DNA of 32,250 nucleotides from JBBQER01 sp052148155 (GTDB lineage Bacteria; Actinomycetota; Acidimicrobiia; IMCC26256; PALSA-610). The notes under the pieces were generated by a model. The model ran no database searches, was not told the DNA's origin, and saw only the letters and a list, made by a program, of their open reading frames with translations. Both the position numbers and the translations under genes were made by a program. The stretch covers positions 1 through 32,250 of the forward strand of contig JBKQIY010000056.1 of NCBI GenBank assembly GCA_052148155.1, given 5' to 3'. This document shows, piece after piece, positions 17,362 through 25,455 of this stretch (within the stretch, counting starts at the first letter, position 1; every line of letters starts with the position of its first letter).

Positions 17362-17556
17362 ATGAGCGGATTCCCGCCGATCGCTGAGTATGCATCAGTC
17401 TCTGACTGCGCCGGGGACTGTCTGGTTGCATCGAACGGTGTTTGGCTCGGCCGCGCGAGAGCGGCGGGTCATTCTGAACGCCTGCAGAAAGGTTCTGCGG
17501 TCATTCGACGGGTAGATGTGATCGACCGCCGCGCAGTCGGAGACGTGATCCGATGA
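17362..17556 (+). pseudogene. Truncated N-terminus of a GH15 (glucoamylase/trehalase-like) gene
   Basis: A 64-residue frame begins MSGFPPIAEYASVSDCAGDC and then reads LVASNGVWLGRARA. This matches the start of bacterial GH15 glucoamylase/trehalase-like proteins (FPPIADYAxxSDC..xALVxxDGSxxWLCxPR). After about 35 residues the similarity ends and the frame runs on for some 30 unrelated residues to a TGA that overlaps the NADH dehydrogenase ATG (ATGA). It looks like a full gene of about 600 residues reduced by an internal deletion, leaving its start and its coupling to the next gene. A glycan-active enzyme here fits the debranching enzyme downstream. Confidence 0.5.
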
Positions 17557-18983
17557 AAGGAAGGTTGCGTCGTTTCGGAGCGCGTATACGAAGCCGCGGT
17601 CCGGCGAGCGGTTCCCCCGTCCACCGCGTCGTCGTCGTCGGGGGCGGTTTCGGTGGACTTCCTGCCTGTCGGTTCCTCGCGCACCTGCCGGTCGAAGTCA
17701 CGCTCATCGACCGGCGCAATCATCATCTGTTCCAGCCGCTGCTCTATCAGGTCGCGACCGGCGTGCTGTCACCCGGTCAGATCGCGCCTGCGTTACGCCA
17801 TATCCTGCGCGCGGCCAAGAACGTGCGCGTCGAGTTGGCGGAAGTGACTGGCTTCGACCTGGACCGGCGTGTTGTGCAGGCTCGGCGGCCCACGGGCGAC
17901 ACGACCGATGTGCCGTACGACAGTCTCATCGTCGCGGCGGGCGCCGGCCAGGACTATTTCGGGCACGACGAGTTCGCGCTCTACGCGCCTGGAATGAAGA
18001 CGATCGATGACGCGTTGGAGCTCCGGCGGCGGATCTTCGGCGCATTCGAGATGGCCGAGACTGCGGGCGATCCCGTCGAGCGGGAGCAATGGTTGACTGT
18101 CGTCGTGGTCGGCGCTGGGCCGACGGGTGTCGAGATCGCCGGACAGGTTCGCGAGCTCGCGACACGTTCGCTGAAGCGCGAGTTCCGTAACTTCGACCCG
18201 TCGACGGTTCGTGTGTTGCTGCTTGACGGTGGAGCCGAGCCGTTGGCGACCTTCGGTCATAACTTGTCGGAGAAAGCCCGCGAGGCGCTCGAGGGTTTGG
18301 GCGTCGAGTTGATGATGGGCACGCTGGTGACCGGCGCCGATGCCGGCGGGGTCAACGTCGTGACCGACAGTGGGACCGAGCGCATCGCGGCCCACACTGT
18401 GGTGTGGGCCGCGGGCGTGCACGCGTCGCCACTCGCGGCACAGCTGGCCGACGCGACGGGCGCGGCCCTCGATCGCGGCGGCCGGATCGCGGCGCTACCC
18501 GACCTGACGCTCCCTGGACACCCTGAGGTGTTCGCGGTGGGCGACATGGTGACACTCGACAAGCTCCCCGGAGTTGCCGAGGTTGCCATGCAAGGGGGCC
18601 TGCACGCGGCGAACACCATCATGCGACGATTGCGCGGCGAGTCCGAGACCAAACGCTTCCGGTATCGCGATGTGGGGAGCGTCGCCGCGATCGGTCGCTG
18701 GCGCGCGATCTGCAGTGTGCGTCGCGTACGTCTGAGCGGCCTCCCGGCGTGGGTCGTTTGGCTGTTCGTGCACCTCGGTTTCCTCAACGGATTCGCAAAC
18801 CGGTTCTCGACGACATGGGCTTGGGGCCGATCGATGGTTGGTCGCACGCGTCCGGAACGAGTGTTCAGCGTCGCGCACACCGGCGGTGACCTCAGCGCGC
18901 CCGGCTCGGTGCGCGAGGCGATTCAGCCCAATCCATTCCCGGCGATGACGTCTCATACGTCGGCGCCTACGCGACAGGAGTGA
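17553..18983 (+). CDS. Type II NADH dehydrogenase-like NAD(P)/FAD oxidoreductase
   Basis: A 476-residue non-proton-pumping NADH:quinone oxidoreductase (NDH-2) homologue. FAD-binding GGGFGG lies near residue 30, the HHLFQPLLYQVATGVLSPGQIA segment near 57-78 is strongly typical of NDH-2, the NADH-binding GAGPTG is near 190, and VFAVGDM with a Q-G-G-L-H-A-A helix is in the third region. The C-terminus has a hydrophobic/aromatic stretch (LPAWVVWLFVHLGFLNGF) likely to attach it to the inner membrane face. It would feed electrons from NADH to the quinone pool, which the cytochrome bd oxidase of the same operon re-oxidises. Its ATG overlaps the stop of the GH15 remnant and its stop abuts the SCP2 gene. 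Confidence 0.92.
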   Translation: MKGRLRRFGARIRSRGPASGSPVHRVVVVGGGFGGLPACRFLAHLPVEVTLIDRRNHHLFQPLLYQVATGVLSPGQIAPALRHILRAAKNVRVELAEVTGFDLDRRVVQARRPTGDTTDVPYDSLIVAAGAGQDYFGHDEFALYAPGMKTIDDALELRRRIFGAFEMAETAGDPVEREQWLTVVVVGAGPTGVEIAGQVRELATRSLKREFRNFDPSTVRVLLLDGGAEPLATFGHNLSEKAREALEGLGVELMMGTLVTGADAGGVNVVTDSGTERIAAHTVVWAAGVHASPLAAQLADATGAALDRGGRIAALPDLTLPGHPEVFAVGDMVTLDKLPGVAEVAMQGGLHAANTIMRRLRGESETKRFRYRDVGSVAAIGRWRAICSVRRVRLSGLPAWVVWLFVHLGFLNGFANRFSTTWAWGRSMVGRTRPERVFSVAHTGGDLSAPGSVREAIQPNPFPAMTSHTSAPTRQE

Positions 18984-18985
18984 CG

Positions 18986-19348
18986 ATGCCAGCTACCAAA
19001 CAGACCGGTGAACCCTCGACACAAGGCTTCTTCGATGAACTCGGAGCGCAGCACCAACCGCTGCTCGCGAAGACGACCGGCACGTTGCGCTTCGATGTTA
19101 CTGAAAGCGACAACCTTGAGTGTTGGCACATCACGATCACGAACGGGGACGTTGTCGTTTCGCGCGAGGTCGCGGATGCCGACACGATCATTCGGTTGGA
19201 AAAGTCGTTGTTCGACGAGATTGTTTGCGGTCGGGCGAACGCGATGGCTGCGGGGCTCCGCGGTGAACTGGCTCTCGAGGGCAGCCCAGAGCTGGTCATG
19301 CGGTTTCAGCGGTTGTTTCCCGCACTAGTGGCAGGGAGAACGTCATGA
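18986..19348 (+). CDS. SCP2 sterol-binding-domain-like protein
   Basis: A 120-residue single-domain protein resembling SCP2 sterol-carrier domains: strands around GTLRFDVTESDNLECWHITI, then DADTIIRLEKSLFDEIVCGRANAMAAGLRGELALEGSPELVMRF, which is the typical helix-turn where the hydrophobic tunnel closes. Such proteins bind lipids or act as accessory domains; a role beside a dehydrogenase and an oxidase is unclear. ATG 18986 has AGGAG (18976-18980) 5 nt upstream; a GTG at 18980 overlapping the previous stop is the alternative. Its stop overlaps the debranching-enzyme ATG (ATGA). Confidence 0.82.
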   Translation: MPATKQTGEPSTQGFFDELGAQHQPLLAKTTGTLRFDVTESDNLECWHITITNGDVVVSREVADADTIIRLEKSLFDEIVCGRANAMAAGLRGELALEGSPELVMRFQRLFPALVAGRTS

Positions 19349-21414
19349 GCGATGGTGTGGTCAAGATTCTTGAAGGCAATACGTTCGTCGTCAGCGACGA
19401 TCGCGGCGACATCGAAGCGTCGATGAGCGACCCGACCGGGTTGTTCTCGTTCGATACCCGCTTCTTGTCGCGCTGGGTGCTGAGCATCGACGGCGAGCGA
19501 CTCAATGCGTTGTCGACCGACGATCTGCAGTACTTCGAGACGCGGTTCTTCCTTGTTCCTGGGACCGGTACCGTGTATGTCGACTCCCAGATGTCGGTGA
19601 TTCGGCAACGGGCGGTGGGTGATGGCTTCTTCGAGTCTCTGACGATCCTGAACCACCAGGACAAAGCAGTCGACGCGACCGTGCGGGTCGACGCGGATTG
19701 CGACTTCGCCGACCTGTTCGAGGTGAAGGACGCGCTCGAGAAGAAAGGCAAGTACTACACCAGCGTCGACAACGGTCGGCTGTTGCTCGGTTATGAGCGG
19801 GGACCGTTCAAGCGCGAGACGCTGATCAGCGCCTCGGAGCCCGCGCAGATCGACGAGCACGGCCTCACGTTCGCCGTCACGATTGAGCCACACGGTCGGT
19901 GGTCGACCGACCTGGAGGTCGTGACCGCGCTGCTGGGCTTCGGTGATGAGCGTGCTCGAACGAAGTACGGCCGAGGCTCACGTCACGCCAAGCCGAACAT
20001 GGAGCGCGACCTCGAGAAGTGGATCGCCGACGCGCCAGCTCTCGAGTGCGACTGGGACTCGATGAAGACGACGTACCGACGCAGCTTGGTCGACCTCGCC
20101 GCGCTGCGATTCTCGCCGCTCACTGCCAGCGGCCGGAGTCTGCCAGCGGCCGGACTGCCGTGGTTCATGACCATGTTCGGCCGCGACAGCATCTTTACGA
20201 GTCTGCAGTCCTTGCCGTTCGCGCCCGAACTCGCGGCGACGACGCTACGCGAGTTGGGGGAGCGTCAGGGGAGCCGGACGGACGACTTTCGCGACGAAGA
20301 CCCCGGTCGGATCCTGCACGAGATGCGTTACGGCGAGATGACTGCATTCGAGGAGCGCCCACACTCCCCGTATTTCGGGTGCGCCGACGCCACACCGCTG
20401 TACGTGGTGCTGCTCGACGAATACGAACGCTGGACCGGCGACACCAAGCTCGTACGCGATCTGGAGTACGAGGCCCGGGCCGCGCTGAACTGGATCGACC
20501 AGTATGCAGATCTTATGGGCAATGGTTACATCTCGTACCAGCGCCGCAACGAGGACACCGGCCTCGAGAACCAGTGTTGGAAGGACTCCTGGGACTCGAT
20601 CTCTTACCGCGACGGCCGACTGCCGGGCTTCCCGCGCGCGACGTGCGAGCTCCAGGGCTACGCGTACGACGCGAAGGTACGTGGCGCGCGTCTTGCGCGC
20701 TTGGTGTGGAACGATCCCGCGTTCGCCGAGAAGTTGGAAAAGGAAGCGGCCGCGCTGAAGCGGCGTTTCAACCGAGACTATTGGGTCGAAGACGGTGAAT
20801 ACTTCGCACTCGCGCTCGACAGCGAGGGCAAACAGGTCGATGCGCTGGCGTCGAATAACGGGCACCTGCTTTGGAGTGGCATCGTCGATAAGTCGAAGGC
20901 GAAGGCGGTGGCGCGGCACCTCATGGGCCCGCGCCTTTTCTCCGGCTGGGGGGTCCGTACGCTCGCAGAAGGCGAGCAGCGATTCAACCCAATCGGTTAC
21001 CACGTTGGAACCGTGTGGCCGTTCGACAACTCGTTCATCGCGTGGGGTTTGCGTCGGTACGGCTTCAAGGATGAGGCGGCGACGATCGCGGCAGGGATCC
21101 TCGACGCCGCGACGTTCTTCGAGGGGCGGCTCCCGGAGGCGTTCGGTGGCTACGAGCGCACGCAGACGAAGTATCCCGTTCAATACCCGACGTCGTGCAG
21201 CCCCCAGGCCTGGTCGACCGGTGCGCCGCTGTTGCTATTGCGGACGATGCTCGGCCTCGAGCCGATCGGCGAGTACCTCGCCGTCGATCCGGCACTACCC
21301 CAACAGATTGGCCACCTCGAACTGCTCGACATCCCGGGTCGCTGGGGTCATATGGATGCCTTCGGTCGCGGCCGGGTCGACGTCGCCAAGCGAACCACCA
21401 GACGGAAAGGGTAA
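19345..21414 (+). CDS. Amylo-alpha-1,6-glucosidase / glycogen-debranching-type enzyme
   Basis: A 689-residue protein with an N-terminal beta-rich domain of the GDE_N_bis type (VVKILEGNTFVVSDDRGDI..., SFDTRFLSRWVLSIDGERL) of about 230 residues, then an (alpha/alpha)6 glycosidase domain. The conserved GLPWFMTMFGRDSIFTSLQ lies near 270-288, NEDTGLENQCWKDSWDS near 405 and the closing YPTSCSPQAWSTGAPLLLL near 615. It should hydrolyse alpha-1,6 branches of glycogen or a related alpha-glucan, or a similar substrate, releasing sugar for respiration. It overlaps the SCP2 gene by 4 nt and ends 12 bp before cydA, so it is co-transcribed with a respiratory chain. Confidence 0.9.
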   Translation: MSDGVVKILEGNTFVVSDDRGDIEASMSDPTGLFSFDTRFLSRWVLSIDGERLNALSTDDLQYFETRFFLVPGTGTVYVDSQMSVIRQRAVGDGFFESLTILNHQDKAVDATVRVDADCDFADLFEVKDALEKKGKYYTSVDNGRLLLGYERGPFKRETLISASEPAQIDEHGLTFAVTIEPHGRWSTDLEVVTALLGFGDERARTKYGRGSRHAKPNMERDLEKWIADAPALECDWDSMKTTYRRSLVDLAALRFSPLTASGRSLPAAGLPWFMTMFGRDSIFTSLQSLPFAPELAATTLRELGERQGSRTDDFRDEDPGRILHEMRYGEMTAFEERPHSPYFGCADATPLYVVLLDEYERWTGDTKLVRDLEYEARAALNWIDQYADLMGNGYISYQRRNEDTGLENQCWKDSWDSISYRDGRLPGFPRATCELQGYAYDAKVRGARLARLVWNDPAFAEKLEKEAAALKRRFNRDYWVEDGEYFALALDSEGKQVDALASNNGHLLWSGIVDKSKAKAVARHLMGPRLFSGWGVRTLAEGEQRFNPIGYHVGTVWPFDNSFIAWGLRRYGFKDEAATIAAGILDAATFFEGRLPEAFGGYERTQTKYPVQYPTSCSPQAWSTGAPLLLLRTMLGLEPIGEYLAVDPALPQQIGHLELLDIPGRWGHMDAFGRGRVDVAKRTTRRKG

Positions 21415-21426
21415 GCGAGTTTCGAC

Positions 21427-22854
21427 GTGATGCTCGCTTTGGTTGCCGGCGATCCGGTTCTATGGGCGCGGTCGCAGATGGCGATCACGCTCGGCGCGCA
21501 CATCATTCTCGTGCCGCTCGGAGTGTCGTGGGCGTTCATGGCGATGATCGCGAACTGGCGAGCGATCAAGCGCAACGACGCTGACGCGTTGTTACTTGCG
21601 CAACGTTGGTCCAAATATATGGCGGTCACCTTCGCGGTGGGTGCCGTGACCGGAACGGTGCTGACCTTCGAGTTCGGCCTGCTGTGGCCGACCTTCATGG
21701 GTCGCTTCGGCGCTGCGTTTGGTATCCCGTTCACCATCGAGGGTCTGTTCTTCTTCGTAGAGGCGATCTTCATCGCGATTTACATCTACGGATGGAAGCG
21801 CATGAAGCCCTGGCCGCACTTCTGGGTCGTCGTGCCGATCATTATCTCCGGCATCGGCGGAACGGTCTCGGTGGTAGCAGCGAACGCGTGGATGAACGCG
21901 CCTGGCGGTTTCACGTTGAACTCTGCCGGCAAAGTCACGAACGTGCAACCGTTGAGTGTGATCTTCAACTCGGCGATGCCCTACGAAGCGCTCCATATGC
22001 TCGTGGCCGCGTACCTCGTGGGCGGCTTCTTGATCGCGTCGGTGTATGCCGTGGGCATGCTGCGTGGACGCCGCGACCGGTATCACCGTCTCGGTTTCCT
22101 GATCCCGTTCACGGTCGCGGCTATCGCAACGCCGATGCAGATGGTGGTCGGAGACACGCTGGCCCGTTACGTGTACAGCAACGAGCCGACGAAGTTCGCC
22201 GCGATCGAGTTGGTACCCAAGACGAGCAGCGACGTTCCCGAGACGTTGCTCGGCCACCTCAACTCGAACGGCACCGTCACCGGTGGAATCAAGATCCCGG
22301 GATTCGCATCATGGCTCTCGGATCCGAGCACCGGAAAGAGCACCGTGGTACAGGGGCTCAACGCGTTCCCGACCAACTCCGAGCCGACTCTCAGCGAGGT
22401 CAATGCCGTCCACTTGGCATGGGATGTGATGGTCGGAATCGGAACGTTGCTTGCGTTGCTTTCAGCGTGGTATGCGCTTTCATGGCTGTTCCGCCGCAAG
22501 ATGCCGCCGTCGAAATTGTTCTTGTGGATCGCGTCCGGCGCGGGAGCCGCGTCGATAGTGGCGCTCGAGTCCGGATGGGTGGTCACTGAGGTTGGCCGCC
22601 AACCATGGATCGTGCATAACTACCTGAAGGTCCAGGATGCGTCCACGACGAATGGAGGGGTATGGATCACGTTCGTCGTGGTCAGCGCGCTGTACCTCGC
22701 CGTGGGTACGACGTTGATCATCGCGCTCCGACGGATGAGCCGGAACTTTCGTGAACAGCATGACCTCGACGACAGCGACGTGCCCTACGGACCGCGCCCA
22801 CTCTCACTGCCTTACGAAGAGGAACACGGAAGATCCCAGGTACCGGTCCCGTGA
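21427..22854 (+). CDS. cydA: Cytochrome bd ubiquinol oxidase subunit I
   Basis: A 475-residue CydA. Haem ligands are visible: His25 (GAHIILVP, equal to E. coli His19) and His190 (EALHMLVAAY, equal to His186). The proton/haem-d glutamates sit in FTIEGLFFFVEAIFIAIYIYGW (Glu105, Glu112), and GRQPW is present near the C-terminal third. The protein spans the membrane about nine times and with CydB forms a high-affinity quinol oxidase that reduces O2 to water. The start is GTG 21427 or the adjacent ATG 21430; no strong ribosome-binding site is seen. The stop overlaps cydB by 4 nt (GTGA). No cydCD assembly genes are in the window. Confidence 0.97.
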   Translation: MMLALVAGDPVLWARSQMAITLGAHIILVPLGVSWAFMAMIANWRAIKRNDADALLLAQRWSKYMAVTFAVGAVTGTVLTFEFGLLWPTFMGRFGAAFGIPFTIEGLFFFVEAIFIAIYIYGWKRMKPWPHFWVVVPIIISGIGGTVSVVAANAWMNAPGGFTLNSAGKVTNVQPLSVIFNSAMPYEALHMLVAAYLVGGFLIASVYAVGMLRGRRDRYHRLGFLIPFTVAAIATPMQMVVGDTLARYVYSNEPTKFAAIELVPKTSSDVPETLLGHLNSNGTVTGGIKIPGFASWLSDPSTGKSTVVQGLNAFPTNSEPTLSEVNAVHLAWDVMVGIGTLLALLSAWYALSWLFRRKMPPSKLFLWIASGAGAASIVALESGWVVTEVGRQPWIVHNYLKVQDASTTNGGVWITFVVVSALYLAVGTTLIIALRRMSRNFREQHDLDDSDVPYGPRPLSLPYEEEHGRSQVPVP

Positions 22855-23930
22855 GTACAACAGTCGCGTGCGTGCTGTTCTTCGGCGTGATTGCCTACGC
22901 GCTTTTCGCTGGCGCCGACTTCGGTGCCGGTTTTTGGGATCTCGTCGCGGGTGGCGCAGAACGCGGCGCGAAGCCGCGTGCGATGGTGGATCACTCAATC
23001 GGACCTGTCTGGGAAGCCAATCACGTCTGGCTGATCTTCTGCTTGGTAGTGCTCTGGACTGCGTTCTCCGAGGCGTTCGCCTCGATCATGCTCACGCTGT
23101 TCGTGCCGCTCACCCTCGCCGCGCTGGGCATTGTGCTGCGCGGGTCCAGCTTCGCGTTCCGCAAGACCGTCTTTGTGACGCGCCAGCGTCGCTTCTACGG
23201 TGCGATTTTCGCCTCGTCTTCGGTGTTGGTGCCCTACTGCATTGGAGCCGTCGCAGGTGCGATCGCCTCGGGTCGCGTACCGGCGGGAGGTGTTGCCGAC
23301 GACTGGTGGTCCAGTTGGTTCAATGCCGTAGCAGTCCTTGGCGGCATCATGGCGGTCGCGGTGTGTGCATACCTTGCCGCGGTATATCTCGTGACGGACG
23401 CCAGGCGTCTCGCTGACAACGATATGGCCGAGTACTTCCGCCGCAGAGCGGTCGGGGCCGCGGTGGTCGCGGGCGTGATTGCGTTCGGGAGCATTTTCAT
23501 ATTGCACTCCGACGCGGCCTACATCTTCCATGGGCTCACGTCGCGCGCATTGCCGTTCGTTATTCTCTCGGGTCTGTGCGGGCTCGGGTCGCTGTGGTCG
23601 CTGATCCGCGGGGACCTGCGCTTCGCGAGGCCACTCGCAATGGGTGCGGTCGCGGCGGTTGTCGTCAGCTGGGGCGTGGCGCAGTGGCCGTACATTCTGC
23701 CGACGAGCCTCAAGATCTCCGCGGCCGCGGCGCCCGATTCGACGCTCGAAACGGTGCTGATCGTGTTCGTGATTGCGGCGATCGTGATCCTCCCGTCGCT
23801 CGCGTTGCTCTACTACCTCGATCAGAAGAGCCTGCTAGCCGGTGAAGGCGCAGCTGAGAACTCGTCATCGGCCGTAGACGCGACACCCGCCCTGGACGTG
23901 AGTCATCGCACCGCGACGACCCCCCGGTGA
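22851..23930 (+). CDS. cydB: Cytochrome bd ubiquinol oxidase subunit II
   Basis: A 359-residue CydB with eight or so transmembrane segments. The N-terminal FAGADFGAGFWDLVAGG, the segment GPVWEANHVWLIF (about 44-56) and FSEAFASIMLTLFVPLTLAALGIVLRGSSFAFR are family hallmarks. It lacks haem but is needed to assemble and hold subunit I. GTG 22851 overlaps the cydA stop. It is the last gene of the ndh-SCP2-debranching-cydAB transcript; about 90 bp of sequence without a clear terminator hairpin separates it from the convergent K+ channel gene. Confidence 0.96.
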   Translation: MSTTVACVLFFGVIAYALFAGADFGAGFWDLVAGGAERGAKPRAMVDHSIGPVWEANHVWLIFCLVVLWTAFSEAFASIMLTLFVPLTLAALGIVLRGSSFAFRKTVFVTRQRRFYGAIFASSSVLVPYCIGAVAGAIASGRVPAGGVADDWWSSWFNAVAVLGGIMAVAVCAYLAAVYLVTDARRLADNDMAEYFRRRAVGAAVVAGVIAFGSIFILHSDAAYIFHGLTSRALPFVILSGLCGLGSLWSLIRGDLRFARPLAMGAVAAVVVSWGVAQWPYILPTSLKISAAAAPDSTLETVLIVFVIAAIVILPSLALLYYLDQKSLLAGEGAAENSSSAVDATPALDVSHRTATTPR

Positions 23931-24018
23931 CCAAGAACGGGCAAACGACGCTGCGCACACGACCACAAGCCCCTCGCGCTTCACCCGCGATCACGACACC
24001 GAATCGGTGGATCCGGGT

Positions 24019-24560
24019 TTAGGAAAGGGGACCTCGTGCGTCCGACGAAGGTGCCGAGGCGGCTTCTGCTTGCGGTTCTGGCTGGTCGATCGCACCGCGT
24101 GCTGCACAGAGGGTAAGACGAAGTACGAGCCCAACAACGACGAGGTCGCAGACCATCTGCGCCGTGACAGTGAGGCGCGCGCGTCGGTCTTGGCGACGAT
24201 GTCCCCGAAGCCGATCGTCGAGAACACGGTCACCGTGAAATAGAGCGCCGATACCCGATCCAATCGTTGGCCGAACGCGAGCAGAGATGACACACACATT
24301 GTGAGGTATGTCCACGCGAAGACGACGATGAACATCGAAATGAGCACGGCCAAGGCGACCGCGGCCCGGAGTATCGGTCGTCGGGAACGGATGATTGCCT
24401 GGGTCTCGAACGCGAGCGTCGCGGCGAAGAGCACGAGACCGATCGTGAGTCGCAGAACAACAAACGAACGGCGGTGGTGAATGATCGGTGCGACGAAGTT
24501 CACGAAGACGAGCAGCGCCGCCGCGAACGACGCTCGTAAGCCTGCGATGGCGTAACTGAC
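24019..24560 (-). pseudogene. Two-helix potassium channel, frameshifted
   Basis: The reading frame through 24503 encodes hydrophobic helices, then ALYFTVTVFSTIGFGDIVAKTDAR. TIGFGD is a K+ channel selectivity filter. The following helix, expected as RLTVTAQMVCDLVVVGLVLR, is present in a different frame that runs to the stop at 24019. The break coincides with a GCGCGCGCG run at 24175-24183. At the 5' end the frame is open to a TAG near 24585 but contains no ATG before GTG 24503; AAGGAG (24571-24576) precedes a GTC near 24560, where a start would be expected. The gene is either inactivated or carries a sequence error. It lies just downstream of dyad site H. Confidence 0.7.
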
Positions 24561-24602
24561 GGCGCTCGATCTCCTTCGACGCGGCGGCGACCGCTACAGG
24601 AC

Positions 24603-24647
24603 AACGTAACTGGGCTGTCACTGGCCCTCGTCCGCCTCCTCGGGTGA
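24603..24647 (-). promoter_or_regulatory. Dyad site H (weaker) plus strong -10 box of the K+ channel gene
   Basis: On the plus strand TCCGCC-tcctc-GGGTGA (24631-24647), two mismatches in the left arm. On the minus strand TACGTT (24608-24603), a full TANNNT, follows after exactly 22 nt. The predicted start near 24596 lies about 36 bp before the likely beginning of the channel frame. Confidence 0.5.
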
Positions 24648-25455
24648 CCCGTCGCTGATTCGGTCCGCCCATTGACAGAGCGTGAGGCGGTGACCCGCGC
24701 GGGCTGCTGTCGACGATGAGTGCTATGCCGAAACCGGCCACGCTCTGCTCCGTGCTCAGCGCGCCGTGCCCAGTGCCGATCGCGGATCATCCTGAGAGCG
24801 GATCGAGATCTCTCGCACGCACCGGTCGAAGTGTCGCTCGTCGTAAATTGGATCGCATGAGGGGGGCCGCCCTCGGTCGGTCCGGCAGGTCCTGAGCGCT
24901 GGAACCTCTGTCGGCGCGTCATCGGGGGACGCAATCACCTGCGACGGATGATGTAACTCATCGGCGGTGGTTTTACCGTCGGCCAGCGTGAGGTTCCTGA
25001 GGATCCCTCGCTGTTGGCGAGCATCCCGCCTGGGCCAGCCAACATCACGGCCCGCCGAAGCACGGTGTCGGCGGGCCGTGACGCGTCGGAAGAACTGCGG
25101 AAAACGGTTATGTTCGCCGATTCGACGATTGCATGGGGTCCAAACGGCTCCGACGATGCTCATTGCAATCAATCGAGCGGGCCGATCCCGCGTCGGACCT
25201 CGGTGCCGACGAAGCGCCGCTATCCGCTCGTCGAGCCCGGCCTCGAGGAGGTTCCGCAACCCGGGGAACCCTGCCACTCGATCACCGCTTCCGTGACGCC
25301 TTCCGAACGGATCTTCACGAGACACCGGTGCAGGAGCCGCGAAACGCCGATAGCAGTCTCGATGACGAGATGCGCCGCCGTCGCTGACGGGCACAGCGAC
25401 CGCATCATTTCCTGGCTCGCGCGTGATCGGAGCCGCGGGCGCGTCGAGGTTGGCG
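24648..25455. other. Gap of about 800 bp; no confident gene
   Basis: A long minus-strand frame (24756-25583) and a 62-residue one (25220-25408) are open, but I recognise no family, and the first overlaps the ClC gene end. The only clear structure is the hairpin at 25045-25081. Confidence 0.35.
25045..25081. repeat. Strong perfect inverted repeat (13-bp stem)
   Basis: TCACGGCCCGCCG (25045-25057) pairs perfectly with CGGCGGGCCGTGA (25069-25081) across an 11-nt loop. The stem is 13 bp and very GC-rich. No T-run follows on either strand, so it is not a classic intrinsic terminator, though actinobacterial terminators often lack one. It lies 375 bp beyond the end of the ClC gene. Confidence 0.7.
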
